From positions 1 through 18,284 of the forward strand of contig JANRJF010000066.1 in NCBI GenBank assembly GCA_033764095.1: a stretch of 18,284 bases of DNA, given 5' to 3'. Shown piece by piece: positions 7,121 to 14,861 of this stretch (position 1 is the first letter of the stretch; the number at the start of each line of letters is the position of its first letter). The stretch is from JBDTMT01 sp033764095. Its GTDB lineage: Bacteria > Desulfobacterota > Binatia > HRBIN30 > CADEER01. The translations under genes were made by a program, and so were the position numbers. A model generated the notes under the pieces. It made no database searches and was not told the DNA's origin. It saw only the letters and a list, made by a program, of their open reading frames with translations.

Positions 7121-10100
7121 ATGCAAGCGAAACGCCCGGGCGGCAGGACGACGGTGGCGGTGGCGGCCGCCGCACTGCTCGCGTTACAGGCGGTCGCCGC
7201 CGACGCGGTGATCACCAACGTCACGACGTCGAGCACGATCGAGTTTGACAACTGCCTCGGTGGGAACACCACCAAGTCCGAAGCGATCGTCAGCACGGCT
7301 CCGAACACCTTCACCGTGCGATATGGCTTCAACATCTACTGTTCGGCCTTGGGCACCGGCGAGCATCCGCAAGGCTCGTCCACGGCCGGCTACGCGGCGA
7401 ATTTCGCCGTGATCAGCAGCGGCAACTACGACATGACCATCACCGCCTACCGTGCCGGGGAGCTGCGGCGCGAGCATCTGGACATCGTTCCCGTCGAGGT
7501 CTCCTGCGGGGTGAAGCTCTCGGAGATGCCGGCCCCATCGGTGACGTTGAACGCGGTGGAGCCGGGCCCGGCGCTCGACGACATCACCTTTCCCGGCGCC
7601 ACGATCGAAGTGGGATCGGACGATCTGGCATTGGAGCTCGCCGAGGGCTCGCGCTCGCAGACGATCTCGCTGCGCAACCGCCCCACCAATGACAGCGTTG
7701 CCCTGGCCTTCAGTACGGCCGGGGCCACCCTAGTGAACACCCTCGGTTGTGAAGTGTCGGCGCGGTTGGGGTCCCAGGCAGTTGGTAGCGACTCCTTCTT
7801 CTGCCCCACATGTGGATACCCCGGCACTGGCAACCGCGACATCGACCAGGACGGGTTGTTCGTCACGGTGACCGTCCAGGATCTCTGCGGCAACGGCGAC
7901 CCGAATCCGGGGGAGGAATGCGACACCGGCGAGCTCAACGGCACGCTGGGCTCGTGCTGCACCGCGACCTGCCAACTGCGCGCGCAGAACGAGGTCTGCC
8001 GCCCCGCCGCCGGCGACTGCGATCAGGACGACGTCTGCACCGGGGTCAGCCCCGAGTGTCCGGCCGACGCGAAGCAACCCACCTCGCAGGTCTGCCGTCC
8101 CGAGGCAGCGGACGGCTGCGACATCGCCGAGTTCTGCAGCGGTATCGACAACGGCTGCCCGGCCGACCTGCGGCGCGGTGACGGCGCGCTCTGCCGTCCC
8201 GCCAATCCGGACGCCCTCGGCTGCGACATTGCCGAGGTGTGCGACGGCGGCGTCTGCCAACCCGACGCCAAGGCCCAGCCCGGCAGTCAGTGTCAGGCCG
8301 ACGCGAACCCATGCACCAATGAGCGCTGCAACGACAGTGGGCAGTGCGCACACGTGCCGGTCGCGCCGGCGGGCAAGTTCTGCGACGACGCGCAGTTCTG
8401 CAACGGCGAGGATCGCTGCGATGCCGCCGGCGCCTGCGCCGTGCACCTCAACGCACCCTGCGGCGGGACGCAGACCTGTGATGAGGTCGGCGACGCCTGC
8501 CTGGCGCAACCAGCCATTCTGGTCACCAACGCCGACGACAGCGGCGCGGGCTCGCTCCGCGCCGCCCTGGGCCAGGCAAACCTGCACGCCGGGCCCGACA
8601 GCATCGGCTTCGACCCGGAGTTCTTCCGCTCGCCGCGGCGCATCACGCTCACCGGCGCATTGCCCGACATCAACGGCGACCTGGCGATCAACGGGCCGGG
8701 CGCCAACCTGCTCGCCATCGACGCCGACGGCGTCAGCCGCGTCCTGCACGTCGCCAGCGGCGTCATCGCCGAGCTGAGCGGCGTGACCATCACCGGCGGC
8801 AACGCCGGCGCCGGCGCCGGCGGCGGCATCCTCAACGAGGGCGGACTGACCGTCACCGGCTGCCACATCACCGGCAACCGCGCGGCGTTTGCCGGCGGGA
8901 TCAGCAATGCGCTCGGCGCGTCGCTGATCGTCCAGAAGAGCACCGTCTCGAACAACCTGGCGACTGGCAACTCCACCGCCGGCGGCATCGCGAGCGTCAG
9001 CGACGTGACGATCACCAACACGACCATCAGCGGCAATCGCGCCACCGGCAGCGGCGGCGACAACGGCGGCGGGCTGCGGCTCGGCTCCGCGACGATCGAG
9101 AACAGTACCATCACCGACAACTTTGCGGTCGGGCAGAATCGCGCCGGCGGGCTGCGCATCCACGTCGGCACGGTGACGTTGCGCAACAGCATCGTCGCCG
9201 CGAATACCCGCAGCACGCCGGACATTTCATCGCAGACCGGCAGCCTGTCCTCGGGCGGCTACAACCTGGTCGGCAACCCCGGCTCGCTCACCATCAACGG
9301 CAACCACGACCAGAAGGGCACGCCGGCCGCGCCGCTCGACCCGCTGCTGTTCCCGCTCACCGATAATCGCGGCGGCACGCCGACTCACGCCCTGCGCCTG
9401 GGCAGCCCGGCGCTCGACGCCGGTGACCGCTTCGGCGCCATTGCCGACCAGCGCGGGCTGGCTCGCCCGTTCGATGCCGCCGGGATCGACGGGCCGAGTG
9501 ACCAGGCCGACATCGGCGCCGTCGAGATGCGCCCGGTGGTCGTCACCAAGGCCACCGACAGCGGCGCCGGCAGCCTACGTCAGGTGATCGCCGACGCGCC
9601 GGACGACTCCGACGTTCTGTTCGACCCGGCCGTGTTCGGCGTGCCGCGCACCGTCACCGCCGACGGCGGCGAGATCGTCATCGCCACCCGCCTGACCATC
9701 CTCGGGCCGGGCGCCGACCGGCTCACCGTGTCCGGCGGCAACGCCACCCGCATCTTGCGCATCCTCTCCGGCGTCGACGTCGCGCTCAGCGACCTGCGCC
9801 TCGCCGACGGCAGCGTCGGCAGCGGCGGCGCCATCGCCAGCTCCAGCAACCTGGCGGTGACTCGCTGCGCCATCGCCAACAACCGGGCCGCCAACGTCGG
9901 CGGCGGTCTCGCCATCGACTCCGGTGCGGTCGGACGCTTCGCGGCCAGCACGCTGAGCGGCAACCGGTCCGGTCTGCGCGGCGGCGCCGTCCACCTGCTC
10001 GGCGCCACCGCCACGTTCGCCAACTGCACCATCAGCGGCAACCGCAGCGGCACGCTGGGCGGCGCCGTGGCGTTGTTCAACTCCGGCCGCCCGGATCTCG

Positions 10101-12091
10101 CGATCGAGCTCACCGACAGCACCATCGTCGACAACAGCGGCACCGACGCCGCCGGCGTGCGTCTGCAAGCCGGCGCCGGCGCCATCGCCAGCGCGGCGCT
10201 GCGCAATTCGATCGTCGCCAACGACGGCACCAACCTGCGGGCGGTGGCCGGCGCCGGCGGCAGCGCGACGTTCGTCTCGCGCGGCTTCAACCTGAGCGAC
10301 GACGAGGCCGGCGGCTTCCTCGACGCCGACACCGATCAGTTCGGCGCCGATCCCAAGCTCGGCCCGCTGCAGTACAACGGCGGACCGACGCAAACCCACA
10401 TGCCGTTGCCGGGCAGTCCGGCGCTCGACCAGGGCAACGGCGTCGGCCGCGACCAGCGCGGGTGGACGCGGGCGTTCGATCTCGCCGGCACCCCGGCGGT
10501 ACCGGGCGGCGACGGCTCCGACATCGGTGCCGTCGAGGCCCACCCGGCGATCGTCACCAACGACAGCAACACCGGCGCCGGCAGCCTGCGCGAAGTGGTC
10601 ACCAACGCGGTGCCCGACACCGACGTCTGGTTCGACCCCGTTTTCTTCGCCACCGAGCGGATCATCTTCCTCACCAGCGAGATCCTGATCGGTGAGAGCC
10701 TCACCATCCACGGTCCCCCGGTCCCGGCGATCGTGTCGGGGAGCGGCAGCGTGCGCGTGTTCAACATCGCGTCCGACGTGTCGGTGGCGATCAGCGACCT
10801 GGATATGCGCGACGGAGCGTCGCAGCCCAGCGGCGGTGTCATTGCCAGCGGCGGCGACCTGACGCTGACGCGCTGCGCCATCCAGAAAGGCGAGACCGAC
10901 GCGCAGGGCGGCGGCGTGTTCCTGCAGGGCGCGGTGGGCCGGTTCACCGACAGCCTGATCAATCTCAATCATGCCGCGTCGCGCGGCGGCGGCATCGGCC
11001 TGGACGGGGCGAGCGCGATCCTCACCAACTGTACCGTGAGCAAGAACACCGCCCCCATCTTCGGCGGCGGCGTTTCCCTCTTCACCTCAGCCGGCGACCA
11101 GACCCTGGCCGTGACCAACAGCACCTTCGGTAACAACACCGCCGCGGACGGTGGCGCCATCCGGGTCGAAGCGTTCCCCAACCTGTCGGCCACCGCGACG
11201 CTGCGCAACACGATTCTCGCCGGTGTCAGCCCGACCCTCGGCACGCTCCCGGGAGCCAACGCCACGGCGACGATCGCGTCGCTCGGCTACAACCTCAGCA
11301 CCGACGCGGCCGACGGCCTGCTCGACGAGGAGACCGACCAGACCGAGACCGATCCGCTGCTCGGCCCGCTGCAGGACAACGGCGGCACGACGTTCACCTA
11401 TGCGCCGCTTCCCGGTAGCCCGGCGATCGACCAGGGCGACAGTTCCGGCACCAGCACCGACCAGCGCGGCGCGCCGCGCCCGCTCGACGATCCCGCCCGA
11501 CAGAACGCCGCCGGCGGCGACGGCGCCGACATCGGCGCCGTCGAAGCGCCGCTGCCCCCGCCGCCGACCGCGACGGCCACGCCGACCGTGACGGTGACGC
11601 GGACCGCGTCGGCGACCGCCACGGTGACGCGCACGCGCACCGCGACGCCGCCGATCGGCGCCGCCACCGCGACCGCGACCAGCACCCGCACCGCCACCGC
11701 GCCGATCGCCACCGCGACGGCGACGCGCACCGGCACGCAGCCGACTGCGGTGAACACAGCGACCGCAACCCGCACCGCCAGCGCGACGCAGACCCGCACC
11801 GGCACGCAGCCGACCCGGACCGCGACGCCGACCGGCAGCCCGACCATGGCGACGCCGACGGACTCCCCGTCGCCGACGCCGACCACCACGCTGCTGCCCG
11901 GCGCCTGCGTCGGCGACTGCGACGGCAACCGTCAGGTGACGATCAGCGAGCTCATCCTCGCGGTCAACATCGCCCTCGGCAGCCGCCCCACGGCGGACTG
12001 CCTGGCAGCCGACAGCAGCGGCGACGGCACCGTCACCATCAACGAGATCATCACCGCCGTCGGCAACGCCCTCGGCAGCTGCCCGGGGTAG
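7121..12091 (+). CDS. Giant secreted protein: Cys-rich repeats, three beta-helix units, dockerin-like C-terminus
   Basis: This 1656-residue protein begins with a signal peptide (residues 1-26 or 27, VAVAAAALLALQAVAA). Residues about 28-253 form an unassigned, mostly beta domain. Residues about 254-462 hold disintegrin-like Cys-rich repeats (CGNGDPNPGEECDTG, CDIAEFCSGIDNGCPADL). Three tandem units follow (466-802, 806-1139, 1143-1475). Each opens with a CSLREA-like motif (DSGAGSLRAAL, DSGAGSLRQVI, NTGAGSLREVV), continues with right-handed beta-helix ladder (TISGNR, NGGG) and closes with a choice-of-anchor Q end (LPGSPALDQG, DQRG, ADIGAVE). A Thr/Ala/Arg/Pro linker (1476-1593) joins them to a pair of EF-hand/dockerin-type loops (DCDGNRQVTISE and DSSGDGTVTINE) at 1599-1643. 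The overall shape suggests an extracellular adhesin or surface structural protein. No cohesin partner or sorting enzyme is in the window. The ligand is unknown. Confidence 0.9.
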   Translation: MQAKRPGGRTTVAVAAAALLALQAVAADAVITNVTTSSTIEFDNCLGGNTTKSEAIVSTAPNTFTVRYGFNIYCSALGTGEHPQGSSTAGYAANFAVISSGNYDMTITAYRAGELRREHLDIVPVEVSCGVKLSEMPAPSVTLNAVEPGPALDDITFPGATIEVGSDDLALELAEGSRSQTISLRNRPTNDSVALAFSTAGATLVNTLGCEVSARLGSQAVGSDSFFCPTCGYPGTGNRDIDQDGLFVTVTVQDLCGNGDPNPGEECDTGELNGTLGSCCTATCQLRAQNEVCRPAAGDCDQDDVCTGVSPECPADAKQPTSQVCRPEAADGCDIAEFCSGIDNGCPADLRRGDGALCRPANPDALGCDIAEVCDGGVCQPDAKAQPGSQCQADANPCTNERCNDSGQCAHVPVAPAGKFCDDAQFCNGEDRCDAAGACAVHLNAPCGGTQTCDEVGDACLAQPAILVTNADDSGAGSLRAALGQANLHAGPDSIGFDPEFFRSPRRITLTGALPDINGDLAINGPGANLLAIDADGVSRVLHVASGVIAELSGVTITGGNAGAGAGGGILNEGGLTVTGCHITGNRAAFAGGISNALGASLIVQKSTVSNNLATGNSTAGGIASVSDVTITNTTISGNRATGSGGDNGGGLRLGSATIENSTITDNFAVGQNRAGGLRIHVGTVTLRNSIVAANTRSTPDISSQTGSLSSGGYNLVGNPGSLTINGNHDQKGTPAAPLDPLLFPLTDNRGGTPTHALRLGSPALDAGDRFGAIADQRGLARPFDAAGIDGPSDQADIGAVEMRPVVVTKATDSGAGSLRQVIADAPDDSDVLFDPAVFGVPRTVTADGGEIVIATRLTILGPGADRLTVSGGNATRILRILSGVDVALSDLRLADGSVGSGGAIASSSNLAVTRCAIANNRAANVGGGLAIDSGAVGRFAASTLSGNRSGLRGGAVHLLGATATFANCTISGNRSGTLGGAVALFNSGRPDLAIELTDSTIVDNSGTDAAGVRLQAGAGAIASAALRNSIVANDGTNLRAVAGAGGSATFVSRGFNLSDDEAGGFLDADTDQFGADPKLGPLQYNGGPTQTHMPLPGSPALDQGNGVGRDQRGWTRAFDLAGTPAVPGGDGSDIGAVEAHPAIVTNDSNTGAGSLREVVTNAVPDTDVWFDPVFFATERIIFLTSEILIGESLTIHGPPVPAIVSGSGSVRVFNIASDVSVAISDLDMRDGASQPSGGVIASGGDLTLTRCAIQKGETDAQGGGVFLQGAVGRFTDSLINLNHAASRGGGIGLDGASAILTNCTVSKNTAPIFGGGVSLFTSAGDQTLAVTNSTFGNNTAADGGAIRVEAFPNLSATATLRNTILAGVSPTLGTLPGANATATIASLGYNLSTDAADGLLDEETDQTETDPLLGPLQDNGGTTFTYAPLPGSPAIDQGDSSGTSTDQRGAPRPLDDPARQNAAGGDGADIGAVEAPLPPPPTATATPTVTVTRTASATATVTRTRTATPPIGAATATATSTRTATAPIATATATRTGTQPTAVNTATATRTASATQTRTGTQPTRTATPTGSPTMATPTDSPSPTPTTTLLPGACVGDCDGNRQVTISELILAVNIALGSRPTADCLAADSSGDGTVTINEIITAVGNALGSCPG
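8516..9526 (+). repeat. Beta-helix/anchor unit 1 of the secreted protein
   Basis: Encodes residues 466-802. Opens ILVTNADDSGAGSLRAAL and closes ADIGAVE. The first of three units of nearly equal length (337, 334 and 333 residues), diverged in sequence but alike in order of motifs. Confidence 0.8.
9536..10537 (+). repeat. Beta-helix/anchor unit 2 of the secreted protein
   Basis: Encodes residues 806-1139. Opens VVVTKATDSGAGSLRQVI; contains ILGPGADRLTVSGGNATRI, TISGNRSGTLGGAV and NGGPTQTHMPLPGSPALDQG; closes SDIGAVE. Confidence 0.8.
10547..11545 (+). repeat. Beta-helix/anchor unit 3 of the secreted protein
   Basis: Encodes residues 1143-1475. Opens AIVTNDSNTGAGSLREVV; closes with NGGTTFTYAPLPGSPAIDQG, DQRG and ADIGAVE. 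Units 2 and 3 look closer to each other than to unit 1 (both have the GFNLS/GYNLS...DTDQ/ETDQ segment before the last motif). Confidence 0.8.
11546..11899 (+). repeat. Low-complexity Thr/Ala/Pro/Arg linker coding repeat
   Basis: A run of short, irregular ACCGCGAC / GCGACG repeats encodes TATATPTVTVTRTASAT-like sequence (residues 1476-1593). Such Thr-rich linkers usually separate a surface domain from its anchor and are often O-glycosylated. The repeats are a likely place for length change by slippage. Confidence 0.8.
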
Positions 12092-12104
12092 GAGCCCCAC
12101 GCAA

Positions 12105-12195
12105 CCGCGGATGACACGGATTGCACGGATGGAATCGGAAACGGGACACTTGTCTCGACCTGCTTGCGCCGTGCAGTCCGTGCAATCCGTGGCCG
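12105..12195. repeat. Dispersed palindrome, type 2, copy 1
   Basis: A perfect 15-bp inverted repeat, CACGGATTGCACGGA (12115-12129) and TCCGTGCAATCCGTG (12177-12191), with further imperfect pairing on the outer sides (CCGCGGATG / GGCC). The 47-bp centre has no coding sense. It directly follows the secreted protein gene and may also act as its transcription terminator or as an mRNA end-stabiliser. Confidence 0.7.
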
Positions 12196-12277
12196 GCCTC
12201 GGGCTGGTACGCGTACGCGGCGGTTGCGTTTCTCACTCGGGCCGGTAGGATGCCGCGCGCTCGTTTTTGGGCGCGAC

Positions 12278-12284
12278 GGAGGAG
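12278..12284 (+). promoter_or_regulatory. Ribosome binding site (GGAGGAG)
   Basis: GGAGGAG lies 6 nt before the ATG at 12291. This decides the start there rather than at an in-frame ATG at 12267, which would put the Shine-Dalgarno inside the gene. Confidence 0.75.
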
Positions 12285-12290
12285 CGGACG

Positions 12291-12800
12291 ATGATGCTTC
12301 GCAGGCTTGAACAACTGGCGATCGGGGTCCTCGCGGTTGTGGCTCCGGCCGCCGCCGTCGCCCAGGTGAGCGGCTCGGTCATCACCGGGCCGCTGGCTGT
12401 CGGGGCGCCCGCCCTCGGATGGCCGGCGCTCGCCGTCCTGACGATCGGCCTCGCGGCGGGTGCGTTGTTGATGATGCGGCGGGTGCCGCGGTCGGCGGCG
12501 CGCGTCATCGCCGGACTGGCGCTGGTGCTGGCGGCTGCCGCCGGCCGCGCAGCCGTGCTCAGCGTCATCATCAGCGGCGACGAGTGCCACCGCGTCACGA
12601 AGGAGAATTACTCGCCCGTCTCGGAGATTATCCTGCAGAATCAGTGTGCGAATCCGGTGCGGATTCTCGACCTGCAGCTCTCCTGCATCGATGCAATGGG
12701 CGCGCAGGAGCCCAGCGAGGCCATCCCTTTCCCGCCGTGCGAGATCGGGCTCACCCTCCCCGCCGGGGAGTCGTGCGAACTGCCGCTCTGCCAGTCCTGA
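12291..12800 (+). CDS. Small exported protein with internal IPTL-like membrane segment
   Basis: The protein has 169 residues from the ATG at 12291. It has a signal peptide (about 1-25, ending PAAAVAQ), then GPLAVGAPALGWPALAVLTIGLAAGALLMMRR (35-64), a segment laid out like an IPTL/PEP-CTERM-type sorting signal (small motif, hydrophobic helix, then Arg-Arg). This segment lies in the middle, not at the end. A second hydrophobic helix follows (71-90), then a C-terminal domain with six cysteines (99, 119, 132, 150, 162, 167), including NQCANPVRILDLQLSC and LPAGESCELPLC. A sorting-type segment in the middle followed by a Cys-rich C-terminal domain recalls proteins named midcut-by-XrtH (exosortase H substrates). 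That name is inference; no exosortase is in the window. A palindrome lies on each side of the gene. Confidence 0.7.
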   Translation: MMLRRLEQLAIGVLAVVAPAAAVAQVSGSVITGPLAVGAPALGWPALAVLTIGLAAGALLMMRRVPRSAARVIAGLALVLAAAAGRAAVLSVIISGDECHRVTKENYSPVSEIILQNQCANPVRILDLQLSCIDAMGAQEPSEAIPFPPCEIGLTLPAGESCELPLCQS

Positions 12801-12822
12801 CCAACGCGACAGGCCATTTCCA

Positions 12823-12866
12823 GCCAGGGATTACGCGGAAGGTGAGTCTTCCGTGTGATCCGTGGC
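12823..12866. repeat. Dispersed palindrome, type 2, copy 2 (possible terminator hairpin)
   Basis: The arms GCCAGGGATTACGCGGAAG (12823-12841) and CTTCCGTGTGATCCGTGGC (12848-12866) pair at about 15 of 19 positions around a 6-nt loop. The arm sequence (GGATTACGCGGA / TCCGTGTGATCCGTGG) is of the same kind as copy 1. It sits 23 bp after the stop of the small exported protein and could end its transcript; no T-tract follows. Confidence 0.6.
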
Positions 12867-12904
12867 CGGGCCCTCCAACGAGGTAGCGCTACGGCAGGCT
12901 GGTC

Positions 12905-13933
12905 GTGCGTGGCAGTGCGATCGGGCTACGCCTCGCGGCGGTGATGCTGGGTGTCGCCGCCGCCGTCGGGATCCTGGAGATCCTGCTGCGGGTGGCGAGC
13001 CTGGCGCCACTGCCGGCGCAACTGCAGGACATCGTCCGCGACGAGGCCATCGGCTTTCGCCGGCGACCCGGCTCGGTGCTGCGCGGCGGCGCGGAATCGG
13101 GCGAGTTCGCATTCGAATACGCGCACAACAGTCTCGGCTTTCGCGACGTCGAGCATGCGGCGGCGAAGCCCAGCCGGACCCTGCGCATCGTCGCGCTCGG
13201 GGACAGCTTCACCTACGGCGTCGGCGCCGCCTTCGCCGACACCTACCTGGCCCAGGTTGAGCGACGCCTGAACGAGCGCGCCGGAACGGATCGGGCGGTC
13301 GAGATCATCAAGCTCGGCATGCCACGCCATTTCCCGTTGCTCGAGCGCCGCACGCTCGAGGAGTACGGCCTGCGCTTCGCGCCGGACATCGTGATGGTCG
13401 CGGTGCTGCCCAACGATGTCGTCGACACCGCGCTCGGCGCGACGTCCATCTGCGCGACCGACACCGGCTACCTCGTCTCATGCGGCGGGCTCGACTGGGG
13501 CGGGCTGCCGGCGTGGCTCTCGCTGCACTCCGCGCTCGGGCGTTTCGCCCTGCGCCAGGTACGGAGCAATCACCTGCCCCCCTGGCAAGCCCTGCTCGCC
13601 GACGACGGCGCCTACGAGCCGTCCTGGCGCGAGCTCGAGGCCGAGCTCACACGCATGCGTGAGCTGGCGCAGGCGCACGGGGCCGCCTTCGTCGTCGTCA
13701 CCATCCCGCAGAGCGACCCCGTCGAGTCACAGTCGTACTTCAGCACCCGTCTCGAACGCTGGGGCGCGGCGCACGATGCGATCGTGATCCCGACCTTCGC
13801 CGCCCTGCAGGCGGCGGCCGATCCGGTCCGGCCGCTCTACTGGGCCCGCGATGGTCACTGCACCGCGGCAGGCTACACGGTCGTCGCCGACGCGATCATC
13901 GCCGGCCTCGCCGCGCACGGCCTGGCGGAGTGA
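12905..13933 (+). CDS. Membrane-anchored SGNH/GDSL-type hydrolase
   Basis: The protein has 342 residues from a GTG start at 12905. A single N-terminal hydrophobic helix (about 7-28) would anchor it with the catalytic domain outside the cytoplasm. SGNH blocks are visible: block I VALGDSFTYG with the nucleophile Ser101, block III VLPND with Asn170, and block V DGHCTAAGY with Asp316 and His318. The family includes esterases and O-acetyl-transferring or -removing enzymes that act on polysaccharides, peptidoglycan or lipids; the spacing NSLGFRD...GDSFTYG is common in SGNH proteins near exopolysaccharide or cell-surface genes. The substrate is unknown. No clear Shine-Dalgarno precedes the GTG. Later start codons would cut the membrane helix, so the GTG is kept, with some doubt. 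Confidence 0.85.
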   Translation: MRGSAIGLRLAAVMLGVAAAVGILEILLRVASLAPLPAQLQDIVRDEAIGFRRRPGSVLRGGAESGEFAFEYAHNSLGFRDVEHAAAKPSRTLRIVALGDSFTYGVGAAFADTYLAQVERRLNERAGTDRAVEIIKLGMPRHFPLLERRTLEEYGLRFAPDIVMVAVLPNDVVDTALGATSICATDTGYLVSCGGLDWGGLPAWLSLHSALGRFALRQVRSNHLPPWQALLADDGAYEPSWRELEAELTRMRELAQAHGAAFVVVTIPQSDPVESQSYFSTRLERWGAAHDAIVIPTFAALQAAADPVRPLYWARDGHCTAAGYTVVADAIIAGLAAHGLAE

Positions 13934-14004
13934 TCCGCCGCGTCGGGCGGTGCGCGATGCGGCCTGCGCCGGCGCGCCTGAAGATCCGACACCGAACGCC
14001 GGGG

Positions 14005-14082
14005 GACGTGCTGCTGGGCGAAGCTCGCGCGCTCCGCCGCATCCGGGAACTCCTGCTTGAGGAATGCGAAGTTCGCTGAGAC
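14005..14082 (-). pseudogene. Possible remnant of a type I restriction R-subunit/DUF4145-like N-terminus
   Basis: In one minus-strand frame the sequence reads VSANFAFLKQEFPDAAERAS then FAQQHV. Many type I restriction R subunits and DUF4145 proteins begin with a similar NFAFL...(E/W)FP...A..AE..V. The likeness stops after about 26 residues, there is no start codon (GTC in its place), and what follows in any frame is featureless. A partial echo (FPDVSERATD) lies just upstream. This may be the trace of a lost gene or chance. Confidence 0.25.
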
Positions 14083-14134
14083 GTCCGTTGCGCGCTCGCT
14101 CACGTCCGGGAATGCGCGGGAGCTGGCGGAGTCA

Positions 14135-14557
14135 TCACCAGCGCGCCGTGCGCAAGCCCTCGCGCGCGGCGGCCTCGCCCAGGCGGGCATCTGTGCAGAC
14201 GAATTCGTGATCGCCCGGTCGGCTCCCCGCGGCGACGAGTGCTGCCGCCAACTGCAGTGCGTCGGCGGCGCGCAGGGCGTGGACTGCGAGCAGGCGGCTG
14301 GCGCGTTCTCGCACCAGCGCGACGGCCGTGATCTCGGTCCAGACGCCATCGAGCTCGCCGAGTACGGCGATGGCGCCTTCACGGCCAGCCGCGCTGAGGG
14401 CGCCTTCTCGCGCGCGGCGCTCGATCGCCGATCGGATCTCGACCGCCGACAGGCACCACGTGACGATGCCGCCGTCGCGCGCCAGCGCCCGCAGCGGGAC
14501 GCTGGACGGCTCTTCCACGACCAGCGGAACCAGCGCGGAGGCGTCCCAATAACGCAT
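14135..14557 (-). CDS. vapC: PIN-domain ribonuclease toxin (VapC type)
   Basis: A 140-residue PIN-domain protein with the full acidic set: Asp5 (RYWDASALV), Glu40 (LSAVEIRSA), Asp99 (LRAADALQLAAAL) and Asp123 (VCTDARL). PIN toxins of this family are Mg-dependent RNases that cut tRNA or rRNA when not bound by the antitoxin. The start is 3 nt after the stop of the upstream Phd-like antitoxin gene, with no clear Shine-Dalgarno of its own, so the two are probably translationally coupled. The usual length for VapC is about 130-140 residues, so this one is complete. The RNA target is not predictable. Confidence 0.9.
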   Translation of the reverse strand: MRYWDASALVPLVVEEPSSVPLRALARDGGIVTWCLSAVEIRSAIERRAREGALSAAGREGAIAVLGELDGVWTEITAVALVRERASRLLAVHALRAADALQLAAALVAAGSRPGDHEFVCTDARLGEAAAREGLRTARW

Positions 14558-14560
14558 CGC

Positions 14561-14842
14561 TCACATCAGGCGATCGTCTCGATCTTCTTGCAGCGCCGCG
14601 GAGAGCGGCGCGCGCGAGACCGGCAGCGGCCGCGTCCATAGATCGCGTGCCGGTTTGCGCGTCGGCAGTCGCGCCAGACCGGCCTCGACCAGGTGTTGCA
14701 ACTCGGCCGAGGCATCGCTGGGCGGCGTGATCTGCGCCACCGGCTTGCCGCGATCGAGCACCGTGACCGTTTCGCCACGCGCCACCAGCCGCAAGTAGTA
14801 ACTCAGCCGATTCTTCAGATCCGTCACCGGCGCCGTCTTCAT
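14561..14842 (-). CDS. vapB: Phd/YefM-family antitoxin (VapB role)
   Basis: A 93-residue protein whose first half, VTDLKNRLSYYLRLVARGE then TVTVLDRGKPVAQI, is the typical Phd/YefM DNA-binding fold. The second half (ELQHLVEAGLARLPTRKPARDLW...LQEDRDDRLM) would wrap the toxin. It neutralises the PIN toxin and, with it, represses the operon. The ATG at 14842 overlaps the end of a strong operator palindrome and lacks a Shine-Dalgarno. A candidate promoter puts the transcript start at or next to the ATG, so the mRNA may be leaderless. It is the first gene of the two-gene operon. Confidence 0.9.
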   Translation of the reverse strand: MKTAPVTDLKNRLSYYLRLVARGETVTVLDRGKPVAQITPPSDASAELQHLVEAGLARLPTRKPARDLWTRPLPVSRAPLSAALQEDRDDRLM

Positions 14843-14861
14843 CTGGCTAGACTAGCCAGAT
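14841..14861 (-). promoter_or_regulatory. Toxin-antitoxin operator palindrome
   Basis: Two perfect 10-bp arms, ATCTGGCTAG and CTAGCCAGAT, are separated by one base. The palindrome covers the presumed -10 box and the first two bases of the antitoxin start codon. A third half-site, ATCTGG at 14864-14869, makes a second overlapping dyad (CCAGAT-GA-ATCTGG, 14856-14869). This fits cooperative binding of the toxin-antitoxin complex. Confidence 0.75.

Noticed and set aside
11546..11899. CRISPR or VNTR array in the Thr-linker region
   Set aside because: The repeats are short, irregular and in frame with the coding sequence; there are no spacers of constant length.
7730..12100. Several long minus-strand frames (7730-9163, 9575-10972, 11087-12100)
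   Set aside because: All are antisense to the 1656-residue protein, whose signal peptide, domain motifs and Shine-Dalgarno are clear; the antisense frames mirror its Gly/Ala/Asp-rich codons.
12862..13260. Alternative frames overlapping the start of the SGNH hydrolase
   Set aside because: They lack motifs and conflict with the frame holding GDSFTYG, VLPND and DGHC.
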